Below are positions 10,573-20,632 of a DNA stretch of 64,000 bases, in pieces; the first letter of the stretch is position 1, and the number at the start of each line of letters is the position of its first letter. This stretch comes from Dactylonectria macrodidyma (taxonomy: Eukaryota; Ascomycota; Sordariomycetes; Hypocreales; Nectriaceae), in NCBI GenBank assembly GCA_020744425.1, contig JAGMUV010000003.1, positions 2,170,001 to 2,234,000 on the forward strand, written 5' to 3'. Under the pieces are notes generated by a model. The model was not told the DNA's origin. It saw only the letters and a list, made by a program, of their open reading frames with translations, and ran no database searches. Position numbers and translations under genes: made by a program.

Positions 10573-13284
10573 TTAAGCCGCATCCCGAAAGACACCCATC
10601 GGACCCGCGAGCTTCGTAAACATCTCATCGCGCTCTCCCTCGGGCGTGCTCAGAATCGTCACGGCGCCTCCGGCCCCGATGCGCCAGACCTCGCGCGGCT
10701 CCGTCTCGCCGGCCGCCGCGTCCGGAGGAGCTTCCTCGTCATCCCACTTGAACATGGTGCGGATCGTGACGCTCCAGTCTCCCGCGCCGGTGACGTCCAT
10801 GTACCCCACGACGCCCGAGTAGAGGCTGCGTTCCTGGTGGCCCTCGATGACTTGCAGGATCTCGCAGCTGCGCTTCTTGGGCGCTCCTGTCATGCTGCCC
10901 GGCGGAAGGGCCGCGGCTAGTGCGTCGAGGCCCGTGTAGGGAGACGGGGAGTCGAAGCCACTGTGCCGTATTCCGTCAATCTTTCCCCCTTGGTAGCCTG
11001 GGAGCTGTCCGTTGACTACCGTGATCATTTGGAAGACAGTGGCATACTCCTCGACTTTCATCAAATCAGGAACCGTCACGTTGCCAACGCCGCAGACACC
11101 ATGGAGATCGTGTCGGACCAAATCCACAATCATCAAGTTCTCGGCCTCCTCCTTGGGGATGTGGAGTATCTTCTCCGCCTGGGCCAGTGTCGAGACAGCC
11201 TCTGATTTGCGGACGGTGCCCTTCATCGGCCGCATGGAACACAAGCCGCTGCTGCTGTGGCTCAGGAATCGCTCAGGGGAACTGCTCAGCAGCGTTGCAC
11301 CGCCGAGGCGGATAAATGAGCCAAAGGGGGCCGGTTGGCGTTTTCGCAGCGTTTGGTAGATGGACCATGGGCTCCTCTCGTCCTGGATGGGGTTGGTCTG
11401 TTGAGTGCCGTTGATGACGCTGGATCGTGGTTCTCGTGGTCTCGTCATGGTCGTCTGGGATGTGAGGCACAGCTCGTAGGACTCCCCCGCGGCGATGTAA
11501 TCCTGACATGCCTGCACTTTCTCTTCGTACGTAGTTGGGTCCGGCTTGTGTATCTTGGTGAAGGGGTTGATATGGCCGTTCTGAAGCGATCCTTTGTGCC
11601 CGTTGACCTGTCCATTAACATGGCCGTTGGTATGGCCGTTGGTATATCCATCAACACCATTGCGTCTCGAGCGCACCCAAGCGCGGGATGCTTGTAGTTT
11701 TTCCACCACTGACGCCAGCCACTCGTCGTTTGAGTTTCGGGGTCTCAGGTGCTGGACATGAGCAACACCAGCTCTGTGATCGAGAACAAGACTCTTAGAT
11801 ACCCAGGCCAAGCAGACATCGGGACGCTCGTGACCCCTATCTCCAGATAGCATTCTCTTGTCGAGTCCCTGCAGCCCCATCTCGTACGTGATGAATCCCA
11901 TGAATCCGCCCTTGAATGGCGAGTTGATGTCCGCTGAGCCGGGCGGGTGACTGCGCGCCTCCCAAAACTCCGAGAGAACCTCCCAGACGCTGCTCGCACC
12001 GTCGCCGAGGTGAAGCGTCTCGACGCGGTCCTCGGCGCCGTCCAAGCCCGGGAGCCGTATCGTGACGAAGTCGTGCGAGGCGTGGAACTCGAAGCGCGGC
12101 GCCGCCTCGACGTCGAGGGCTACGATGCTGCTCAGCGCCAGCGGGTCGCCGTTCTTGGAGCTGGACGAGTCGAGGACGATAGTCTCGCCGGCGGCCAGAT
12201 CGAGCGCCTCGACGACCTCCGGAACACCGACTCCGCGCGGCAGCGGGATCGTGCGGTAGGTGTACTCGCAGCCCCGTCCGATGTCCCACAGCGCCCCGTC
12301 CGTCCACCGGCTCGGCCGGCCGTCCCTTCGCCGGCGCGCGGCCACGGCCTCGAGATGGCTCGGCGGCGACAGCGTCTGGATATCCAGCAACGGCTCAGCA
12401 TGGCGGACCCTCCTCGGCCGCCGGACTTCGTTCCACCGCAGGGCAGCGCGGAACCAGTTCTCCAGCACCATGTGGGCGGCCGGCTCGGTGCACACCGACT
12501 CCAGGTGGTACTGCAGGCCCCAGAACGGCTTGGAGACGTGACGGACGCCCATCAAGATGCGCTCACCACGACCATCCTCGCGCGTCTCTGTCGTCCAGGC
12601 CAAGGGTTGCAGTTCAGGCGCCCTCGTCGTGGGAAGCCATCTCTCGCGCCGTCGCCACTCGTCATATGGCACATCAGGCGCATCGTGCTGTCCGATGTCG
12701 GCGCACAGGCTGTGATACAGCGTCGCCTTGAAGCCCGGCACGCCGTCAAAGATGTCGCCGGCCACATCGTCCCGGTGCTCGATCTCGCGCACCATGCCGT
12801 GCAATCCTCGCTGAAGCCGACGAATCTCTCCGCCATGCGCGGCGACGAGGCTCTGGAAGCCCAGGCAGATGCCCAGCACCGGTACCTGGAGATGCGCCGG
12901 GAGGTGCCAGAGCAGCCGAAACGCCCCGACGTCGTCCGGGTTGAGCGGCGACCCGGGGCCGGGCCCGCACACGACGGCATCGAACTGAGCGAGGTTATCG
13001 ACAAACTCGGTCTCGGTCCACCGTCCCGAACCACTAGAGTCGCTGTCTGACGTCTGCTCTCCCGTCTTTTCCAGCGTCGACAGGTCAATTCGAATAACAA
13101 ACACCTCAACCCCGAGAGTCGTCCGCAGCAGCGACACGATGTTGTTGGTGAAGGAGTCGTAGGCGTCGATGAACAGAATTCGTCTCGGCCGCGCCGCCGA
13201 AGCGTCCGCCTCCGATTCGACTCTCGACCCCATCGCCATCTCTTCGTTCAGCCCTTTCTCCCCTTTCCAAGGAATTGCTTCCAA
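10573..13284 (-). CDS. abz1: Bifunctional aminodeoxychorismate (p-aminobenzoate) synthase
   Basis: A single 903-residue exon fuses both halves of PABA synthase, as in yeast Abz1 and Aspergillus PabaA. It makes 4-amino-4-deoxychorismate from chorismate and glutamine for folate synthesis. The glutamine amidotransferase half (about 35-290) has the oxyanion motif GPGPGSP, nucleophile Cys140 in GICLGFQS, and His260/Glu262 in YHLES, where the usual HPE reads HLE. The chorismate-binding half (about 580-900) shows SYELCLTSQT, SSSPERFL, the RPMKGT lysine segment, GSMTGAPKKRS and RIGAGGAVT. A linker near residues 545-570 is an (N)GH-rich repeat. The cytosolic location and reaction follow from the family. 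Confidence 0.95.
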   Translation of the reverse strand: MEAIPWKGEKGLNEEMAMGSRVESEADASAARPRRILFIDAYDSFTNNIVSLLRTTLGVEVFVIRIDLSTLEKTGEQTSDSDSSGSGRWTETEFVDNLAQFDAVVCGPGPGSPLNPDDVGAFRLLWHLPAHLQVPVLGICLGFQSLVAAHGGEIRRLQRGLHGMVREIEHRDDVAGDIFDGVPGFKATLYHSLCADIGQHDAPDVPYDEWRRRERWLPTTRAPELQPLAWTTETREDGRGERILMGVRHVSKPFWGLQYHLESVCTEPAAHMVLENWFRAALRWNEVRRPRRVRHAEPLLDIQTLSPPSHLEAVAARRRRDGRPSRWTDGALWDIGRGCEYTYRTIPLPRGVGVPEVVEALDLAAGETIVLDSSSSKNGDPLALSSIVALDVEAAPRFEFHASHDFVTIRLPGLDGAEDRVETLHLGDGASSVWEVLSEFWEARSHPPGSADINSPFKGGFMGFITYEMGLQGLDKRMLSGDRGHERPDVCLAWVSKSLVLDHRAGVAHVQHLRPRNSNDEWLASVVEKLQASRAWVRSRRNGVDGYTNGHTNGHVNGQVNGHKGSLQNGHINPFTKIHKPDPTTYEEKVQACQDYIAAGESYELCLTSQTTMTRPREPRSSVINGTQQTNPIQDERSPWSIYQTLRKRQPAPFGSFIRLGGATLLSSSPERFLSHSSSGLCSMRPMKGTVRKSEAVSTLAQAEKILHIPKEEAENLMIVDLVRHDLHGVCGVGNVTVPDLMKVEEYATVFQMITVVNGQLPGYQGGKIDGIRHSGFDSPSPYTGLDALAAALPPGSMTGAPKKRSCEILQVIEGHQERSLYSGVVGYMDVTGAGDWSVTIRTMFKWDDEEAPPDAAAGETEPREVWRIGAGGAVTILSTPEGERDEMFTKLAGPMGVFRDAA

Positions 13285-14185
13285 GAGCGGATGTCTAAGA
13301 TAAGGAAAGAAAAGAAAAGAAAAAGTACCAAGTCGTGACGAGGTATGAAAAAGAAGTCCGGGGAGCGCGCGAAAACCTGACGGAAACTCCCTCCGGCACT
13401 CGAAAACTATTTCTGCCGTGAAAAGCCGCTGCCGCCGTTGCCTCTGACTCGGATGGCGATTACGCGCGCACTGTATCAGCCGGGCGGGACGCCTCCTCTC
13501 TTAGTTAGGTATAAAGAAAAAAGTACCGAACTAGTACAAAGTTGACAGGTGGGATTTTTAAATGAAATGTCGATATCGAGCCTGTAAAAGGCGTCTCATG
13601 ATGCGATAGGAACTCATCGTGAGTCAGGTCAAGTGACTGGAGCGATATGCAAAAAATCTTTGCCATCAACGGTTGGTGTGGCGCCTTTTACACTTTCGGC
13701 GCCGACGTATCAGATATCAGATTTCTGGACCGTTCCAGTGGACATGTCGCTGAAAAGCCATGTTTACAGTCTATTAATTAGTGGGTTCAGGCGTTGATAG
13801 ATGGACAGAGGACTATGACTACCTACCTTGCCAAACAACGACTAGATGGATGCACCTATCTACAACACCTGGAGGAAACTCCATGATGAGACACTCAAGT
13901 ATAAAAACGTATGAACTACCTAAGAACTTTGTGAAGAGCCTACTTGTACATTTCCAAGATGACACAATCGGATGTCATCAGTTCTCAATTCTGCTTCTAA
14001 CTCTAGCGACGTACACGCCAATATTCATCTTATCTTGGCCGATCATATACCGAGTCGAAACCCTGCGAGACGCATCGCGCCCTCGTCTCCCGCTAAGATA
14101 AGTTTCCTTCAGTTCCCGGCATGGCTCCTATAACATGATTCTCGGTCTCGTCCTCAACATCGAGTCGCCATCTTTACTACTATAT
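13285..14185. other. Intergenic, pab synthase promoter and trs120 3' flank
   Basis: About 900 bases. The half nearer 13285 should hold the pab synthase promoter. The rest is AT-richer, with no supported gene. Confidence 0.55.
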
Positions 14186-17100
14186 TCACTCGCGGTCCCT
14201 CACCGTAAGCATGCACGGCTGTCTCGCGTGCCACATGCGCCTCTGCTTAACACCCAACGCCGCATCCATCATCGATTGTGTTTCCGACCTTGGTCGACCC
14301 TGTGCCCTCTCCGCCGCTGCTACATCTTCCCAAACCTGGACCTCTTCGACCGAGGCAGTCACTTCAAACTCGCCTCGACAGAGAGCCGTCACGCCCACCG
14401 ACACCTCCGCGCTGCCGTGCCCCTTGAGCTCGGGGATGAGCTGCTGCAGCGTGCCGTTCCACGCAAACTTGCGCGTAAATTCTAGGGCCACATTGGCCGG
14501 TCGGTGGCAGAGGGCTGGCAGGATCCTGACTACTGGGTATATCGGCTTGGCCGTCCGGTTTGTGACGCGCACCTTCAGTGTTGTGAACTCGTCAACGTAC
14601 GCCACGTTCCTCTCCGCGTTGCTGTCCTCCGTATCGTGGACCGAGATTTCAATTCCAACTTCATCTACCTTGATTGCCTCGATCATGCGTGATGTCAGTC
14701 TGATGTTCCTCAGATCGATAGTACCACTCCGCTTTGGCAAGCACGTCGTCCGCCACGTCGCCTTGAGACAGTCCAGAATCCTCTCTCGATACCAGAACGC
14801 TTCTCGGTTGGCTCGTTCCATTTCCGGCGAAATCTTGCTGGTGCTAACGACGAATTGTCGATTCCGTGACGGATTGAGAGTCGGGATGGTGGCATGCGGG
14901 TCCTCCAGGTAAACTCTCTTGACGGGGAGTACTAGCCGCGTTGTGTTTCCAGGGAGGATATCGTCCTCCACCGCTACGCCGTCGTCGCTTTCCAGCCGAA
15001 TCGCTATCTGGCTTGGCCAAGCATTACGCAGATCAACCGAAACAAGGCAGTAGTCATCCGGCTTCACCGCAACTGGGCTCCCCAGGCGGTCCCATATTGG
15101 CCGAGGGATCTCCCCAAACAGAGCCAGCGCATCGATCCGAGCTACCTCGACACTTGCATTGACAGTGACTGTCAAGTTCACAGACACCTGGCGAGTGTAA
15201 AACTCCTCTTTGATCTCATCTCGGGGGCAGCCAAGATGGGTGTAGTCAACCTGGATCATGGCAGACGTCAGACCGGGCTTGCCAAATATCTCAAAGTCGA
15301 AAGTTGCCTCTCCGCCAGGCGCGATATTGCGGCCCTGGACGCCTCGCGGTAGCCGCAGCGCTTGCTTCTTCATTAAGATTAGTTCATATTCATACAACTC
15401 CGCTGGCGTTGCGTCCCGGTTGGCGAGGGCAGCCTGAAGTGGCTCCTGCGTCGAATCCTTGAACGAAAATAGCAGAAAGTCCACAGGTGTCGTAGAGAGG
15501 TTTTGCAAGGTGACAGAAAAGATTTTCCTCTCGCCCTCCAAAATCATGATCGAAGACTGCGCAAGAGTCGTGGCCTTGACCACTACGAGCGGCTGCTCCT
15601 GAATCACCTTGAGGTTGAGCGTCTCTGATACCAGTGTGCGCGCGAAAGGTTTGACTGTGGCAACACTCTCATCGAGAGCTGCAATACCCTTTGCTTTGAC
15701 CTTGTCATCTCTAGTCGGTGTCCATGGTGCTGAGAATATAGGGAACCGCCTCTCCCTACATCCTCGGACTTTGATCACCGCTCCTATGATCTTGATATCT
15801 CCCGCCGCTTTAGGACGTCCTCGCAACCGCAACACCTGAGTGCGGTAGGGTCCAATTACCGTAGCATCAGATATAGGCTCGAACTCCACGCCTTCGGTGG
15901 CTACTTCAATCTTTTCCACCTCCACCTCGATATCGTAGGGGTTTTGGAGTGTAATCTTGAATGTTGCAATTTCACCAGCAACTAGATTGTCGCTAACCGC
16001 TTCATCAGGTTTCTTGAGAAAAGGGTTGTAGATGAATGGGTCCACATCTTGAGATGCCCGACTGGCTGTCGCACCAGGCAGAACGCTTTTAGCATGGACT
16101 ATCGGCGTTCTAGTAATCGCAGGAGGTTCTAGTTTGATACTCCTCACAAGAAACTCGTCCCAGTATTCCGCGGAAAGTGAGAGTCCGAGCCGTTTTGAGA
16201 GGTTGGATGTTCGAGAGATGTTAGTTGCGAGCCGCACCTGCTCATCCCGGTGGATAATCGGCGATGCGTCCTCTCGTCTTGGGCCCGGCGCTACTCCCGA
16301 GCCGGCGGTGCGAAGGAGATCACTAGAGAACTTGAGGGCCCCGTTGAAATCTGGTAGGGCCTCCGAGAAGTTGATGCAGGCCCGAAGAATGTTTAGCTTG
16401 ACGTCAGGGAAACCAAAGAACCTCGCGGAGGACTGGCCAAGGATCCTAGCAATCACCGCCTCATCCGAGTCATCAATCTCCTGGGCAGAGCCGAGTGTTA
16501 CTTTTCGTGCCATGTCAAAGCCAACAATGCCATAGGACCGACAAAGTAGGCCAAGTAGAGCCTCAATGCCTTGTTCGACATCCGCATCACCCAGGTCCAA
16601 GGCCATGGCTCCAGTGCCCGAGCCCCCACCCGCTGCCAGCGAAACCAAGCCTGCAGCGGGATGTATACCCATATCAGCGGCTCCCCTAGTTCGAGCCTCG
16701 ACGAGGCCGCCGATGAGCACAGATACAAGCTCTCGTATTACCATTGCCTTTTTCCGATGGAGGCCAAGCGGCCCTAAGATAGTTGCAATACTGCTTAGTA
16801 TCGCCGCCCGGTCTACTGTGGTGAGGAGATCCGAGGCGGATGATGGAAAGGCTTTGAAAAGCATCGTGACGATTTGTTGTCTCGTTGGAGAAACCAAATA
16901 TCGGGGGGTAGAGGGTAGAGTCTGATCGGAGGTCAACCCCAAAACCATAATATCCAAAGAAGTCTTGTTGAGTTTGCCGCCACTCAGGTGTACCGCCGAG
17001 AGAATCTTGGCGAAGCGGATATAAGTTTCGGCGAGAGGAAGAGTAGGGAGGTTCTCTGCGGAAATCCTCGAGTACAGGGCCAAAATACGATCCATCAGGT

Positions 17101-18526
17101 CCGGAAGTATTGTTTGCAGGTGTTTGAGGTGCTTGGGTTGGTCAGGGTCGCCTTCTAGTTCGGCTTTAGAGCCGATACTGGACGGCCTGTCCTGAGGCGC
17201 ATAGCACACGGCCGGTATTTGAAACTCCAAGTTCGACCACCCCAGGAGAAGGAGGTTGACCAAAATAAGCTCCAAAGCCTTGCCGTGCCACACATGGTCG
17301 TTGAGTGATCGTGCAGCAGTGGCCCCCTCCATGAGCTCTTTCAGGGAGTCGCTCCATCGTCCCGCCTGGAGATACATGGATCCTATGACAATGGACACTC
17401 GGCCCTTCCCTTTTAACCTCCAGCGCTCATTGGCACCGCCAGGGCCAAATCCTTGGACCGATACCCGATCACGACTAATTTCGCGTACCCCTTCTGCAGT
17501 GTCCGGCCGGGAAGCTATCGTATCTGGTGTTGATGTTGGATCGCTTTCCGGGCTATGGATGGTGTCGGAATTCAGGGGTGAGTTTGAGAGGCTACTTTTG
17601 ACAGGAGTTGATGGTCGCCCGGGCGTCGATTGACTGGAGTGCAGTTGAGGCCGGGAGGTTGCTGGCATTGACATGCGCGCGTTGTGTTTGTCCATGATGC
17701 CGCCTACCGAGCTTGATCGGGCTTGGGGTAGTGAGAACTGTGAGTTTCTTCGCGAAACTCCATTGACACTTCCGTCTCCACCCCAGGATGAGCCGTTCGT
17801 ATGTCTTGAGCCTAAGTAGTGTCCGGGGGACTCGATCGTAGTCATGGCTTCGAAGGACTTGGCAAGGGTTGTCATTTCGGCGAGGAGGAGGGAAGAAACG
17901 TTGCACAAAACAGTCTTCATCGTCGTCGTCTTGCAATCTTCAGTCGGGGGTATAGCCATGATGCCCTCGGGGATGGGGATTTCAGTGTCTGGGGGTGCCA
18001 CGTAGTCAAACACCAAGACCTGGTGCGCCAGCGCCCTCGGGTAGTTATCGCGTAGGTCCTCGAGCTCCTGGTACAATGCCCGGATGTTCTTCTCGATGGT
18101 GGTCGGTCCGGTGCCATTCGCCGAGTTTCGTTTGCTGAACGTTTCCTGGTCCAGCTCAGTGCCGTCGGCCAGCGCAATGATGGCGAGGGGTTCTCGGTAT
18201 AAGTCGAAAGGAGTGAGTGCGAGGTGGGATGGTGGGGGTACGTGGGTTACGAGGTCGTAAATAATGGCGCCATCTGGGTACGCCAGAGGGGAGAACATGT
18301 CTGCGCGGTATCATGGTCAGCGTTGGTGCCTTTAGATAGTCAGCGACCTGTCTTCCTTACTCCTGTTCGGCCGGCCATCGGCGGTGACGTCTCGGAGGTG
18401 AACGACATGTTCCTGATTGAGGCGCTCGACTAACGCAGCGAAGCGGTCTGCCTTGATCTGGCCCAGCGGCAGCAGAAGCGCCTTCACCCTTGCGGGGGCA
18501 ACGGGAAGCAGAGGATCCAAGATCAT
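14186..18526 (-). CDS. trs120: TRAPPII subunit Trs120 / HypA
   Basis: Two exons, 18361-18526 and 14186-18300, give 1426 residues. Exon 1 (MILDPLLPVAPARVKALLLP...) and the join NRNMFSPLAYPDG reproduce the conserved Trs120 N-terminus. The long body has the family layout: an alpha-solenoid part with a Ser/Pro-rich insertion near residues 220-330, then a beta-rich C-terminal half with immunoglobulin-like segments (for example DVDPFIYNPFLKK followed by PYDIEVEVEKIE). In fungi the TRAPPII complex is a GEF for the Rab11-type GTPase RabE/Ypt31 at the late Golgi. Aspergillus hypA mutants have wide, abnormal hyphae. The next gene, on the same strand, is the SDR-like gene. Confidence 0.94.
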
Positions 18527-19392
18527 CCTAGCATTTGGTTGGTGTTGCTCAACATGATCTTCCTGGTCGGTGTCGTTGAAGCTCGCTCAGGGAGTTTCCC
18601 TGGAGGAGACTGCCTCGTTTCTCTTTATTCAGACCTGGTGTGGCAGGCTACAGTCGCATTATCGTCAGGCAATCGCTTCGTAGAGGTGTCGTCTTTGAGC
18701 TCGTGAATTCGATGGTGTCTGGCCTTGCAACGTTCAGACTTCGTGCACCTGTCGCATGTGGCTAGGAGCTATGGAAACGTCAAGGCACCCTGGCAGTAAG
18801 GACAGTGGCCAACACCATTGAATGGTGGAGTCAGCTCGCGCCGGAGCGAACTTTTTGCGAGCCGAGAACCCCCAAAGAACGGTGAAGACGGGTGTGGGGG
18901 AATGCTGCCAGCGCCAATTGAAGCTGCTCCAGGGGGCTTCAGGGATACTGTAGGGCAATGAGGGGCAAGTTAGGGGTGGATCCTACTAATTTTGGCTCGC
19001 TAATTACGGTCCAAGGTGGCTGGTCCGCCATGATTCTAGTTCTCTTACCCTAAACATGTATTTTTCGATCTCTTCATTTGGCTTGCACTGTTCCGCATTC
19101 AACTGGGCGATGGACACGCGATTGTATTGAATGCGATTTTAATTTCAAGGTACTCTAGATTCTCAATGGGTATTTGAACAACAAAAGCCAGCTACCAGTC
19201 CCCCACCTCTTTCTTACTTCCTTTGTGGTGTCCCTAGACTTTAAAAGCTTCTCGTTCAGCACGAAAGTACGCGATGGCGTAAATTTCTCTTACCACCTCC
19301 CGCAAGGCCCAAGATTTCCCATCATTGAGCCAAGTCCGAGATCTTTCTTCCAGCAGGTTCCTCATTCGCCGTGCAATATGATCTCATACCCC
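18527..19392. other. Intergenic, trs120 promoter
   Basis: The trs120 promoter and the 3' flank of the SDR-like gene. No other gene seen. Confidence 0.55.
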
Positions 19393-20632
19393 TCAGCCTA
19401 CAGAAGAGGCGGGACCTGCTGGACTCTCCTCCATGGGGTGACCATCACGAGCTTCCGCCTGTAACTCGCTGTCGAATATATCAACCGACAAGCTGGCTTC
19501 TACAAAGTCCTCGAGCTCTTCGGTCACCGTTTTCAGCTTCTCCTTGACAGAAAGGGCGCCTTCATGCCCGACAATATGCCGAGCTGGCGGGTTTTCATGA
19601 CCACCAATCGCCATCAGTGCATGCACCGTCTCCAGGACCAGCTTGTCCGCCGCGCCCGGAGGCAGTTTTGGGTACCGGTGGAGGATCTCCCCCGGGACCA
19701 CATCTGGTTCCAAGGCGGCACTGCTAGGTGACAATGGGGTATTACCAATCGACTCTGGTGTTGATGGAGGAGGAAGAGCAGTGTCGGGGTGGGTGTTGAG
19801 AACATTTGTGAGCATGTCGCGAACGCTAGGTACTGATTCAACGCCCTGTTCGTAAACCGCCATCTGAGGAGCAAAGATGAGTTTGTTGGTGAGGGATTGA
19901 ATCTCCTTGTTGGGCTGTACGATGGTGACCTTTATATTGAAGGGAGCGATTTCGTAGGCAAGAGAATCACAGTAACCCTCCAATGCCCAAGTCGCCGCTG
20001 TGTACATGGACATGCCTGGTGTGCCGATGTGACCGCCAGTGCTGCTAACAACAATGATGTGGCCAGTGTGTTGGGAGCGAAGCTTGGGCAGTGTTGCCTT
20101 TATAAAGTTGACCTGAGAGAAGAAGATGGTCTCAAACTGGTCACGGACTAGATTTTGAGTAAATGGACTTGTGGATAGCTCTTCGACAGTCCCGACCACG
20201 GCTACACACATATGCCATTAAGTCAGTGGTGGCTCTGCAGGCCATGGATGCTCAGATGACTGATGCTGGGTGTATCTACGTACCCTCGGATGTACAGCAT
20301 AGTAAGATATCGATGCGGCCAAAGACGTGGATTGCCTCAGCAATTGCGGCGCCACAGCTGCTCATGACGGCGCCATTGCAGCGGATGCCGCGTATGCGGT
20401 CTTTCCAACCCTCTCGATCTTTGCGATTGCTCTTGCACTCGTTGATGAGTTCGCGGAACTCGGCGCTTCGGTCAGGGTGATCGATCTCTAAGGGCGGTAG
20501 GCAGGCAATGACATAGTCTCCGTGGGCGAGCAGTTGGCGGATGAGGCGGACTGCGAGTGGTGAGAGCGCCGAGGTAAGAAGCCAGTTGCGCGGTGAGTTG
20601 TGGGTAGCTGCAGATGTAGCACTGTCAGCCAT
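19393..20632 (-). CDS. Short-chain dehydrogenase-fold protein with degenerate active site
   Basis: Two exons, 20284-20632 and 19393-20201, give 385 residues. The Rossmann/SDR outline is clear: an N-terminal beta-alpha unit, GRIDILL for strand beta4, and VVSSTGGHIGTPGMSMY holding Ser170 and Tyr183. The hallmarks are otherwise lost. The TGxxxGxG cofactor loop reads TSALSPLA (residues 20-27), NNAG reads CTSE, and the YxxxK lysine is Thr187 (YTAAT). A C-terminal extension of about 110 residues follows. Classical SDRs need the Lys and the Gly loop, so I infer a pseudoenzyme or a protein with altered cofactor use. Length, splice sites and codon use look like a living gene. It is the last conserved gene before the gene-poor stretch. 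Confidence 0.85.

Noticed and set aside
11947..13050. 367-codon plus-strand open frame
   Set aside because: It is antisense to the PABA synthase amidotransferase half, with no motif of its own.
14186..20632. Operon-like functional cluster of trs120 and the SDR gene
   Set aside because: Each has its own 0.9 kb or longer upstream spacer and there is no functional link; same-strand order alone is not evidence in fungi.
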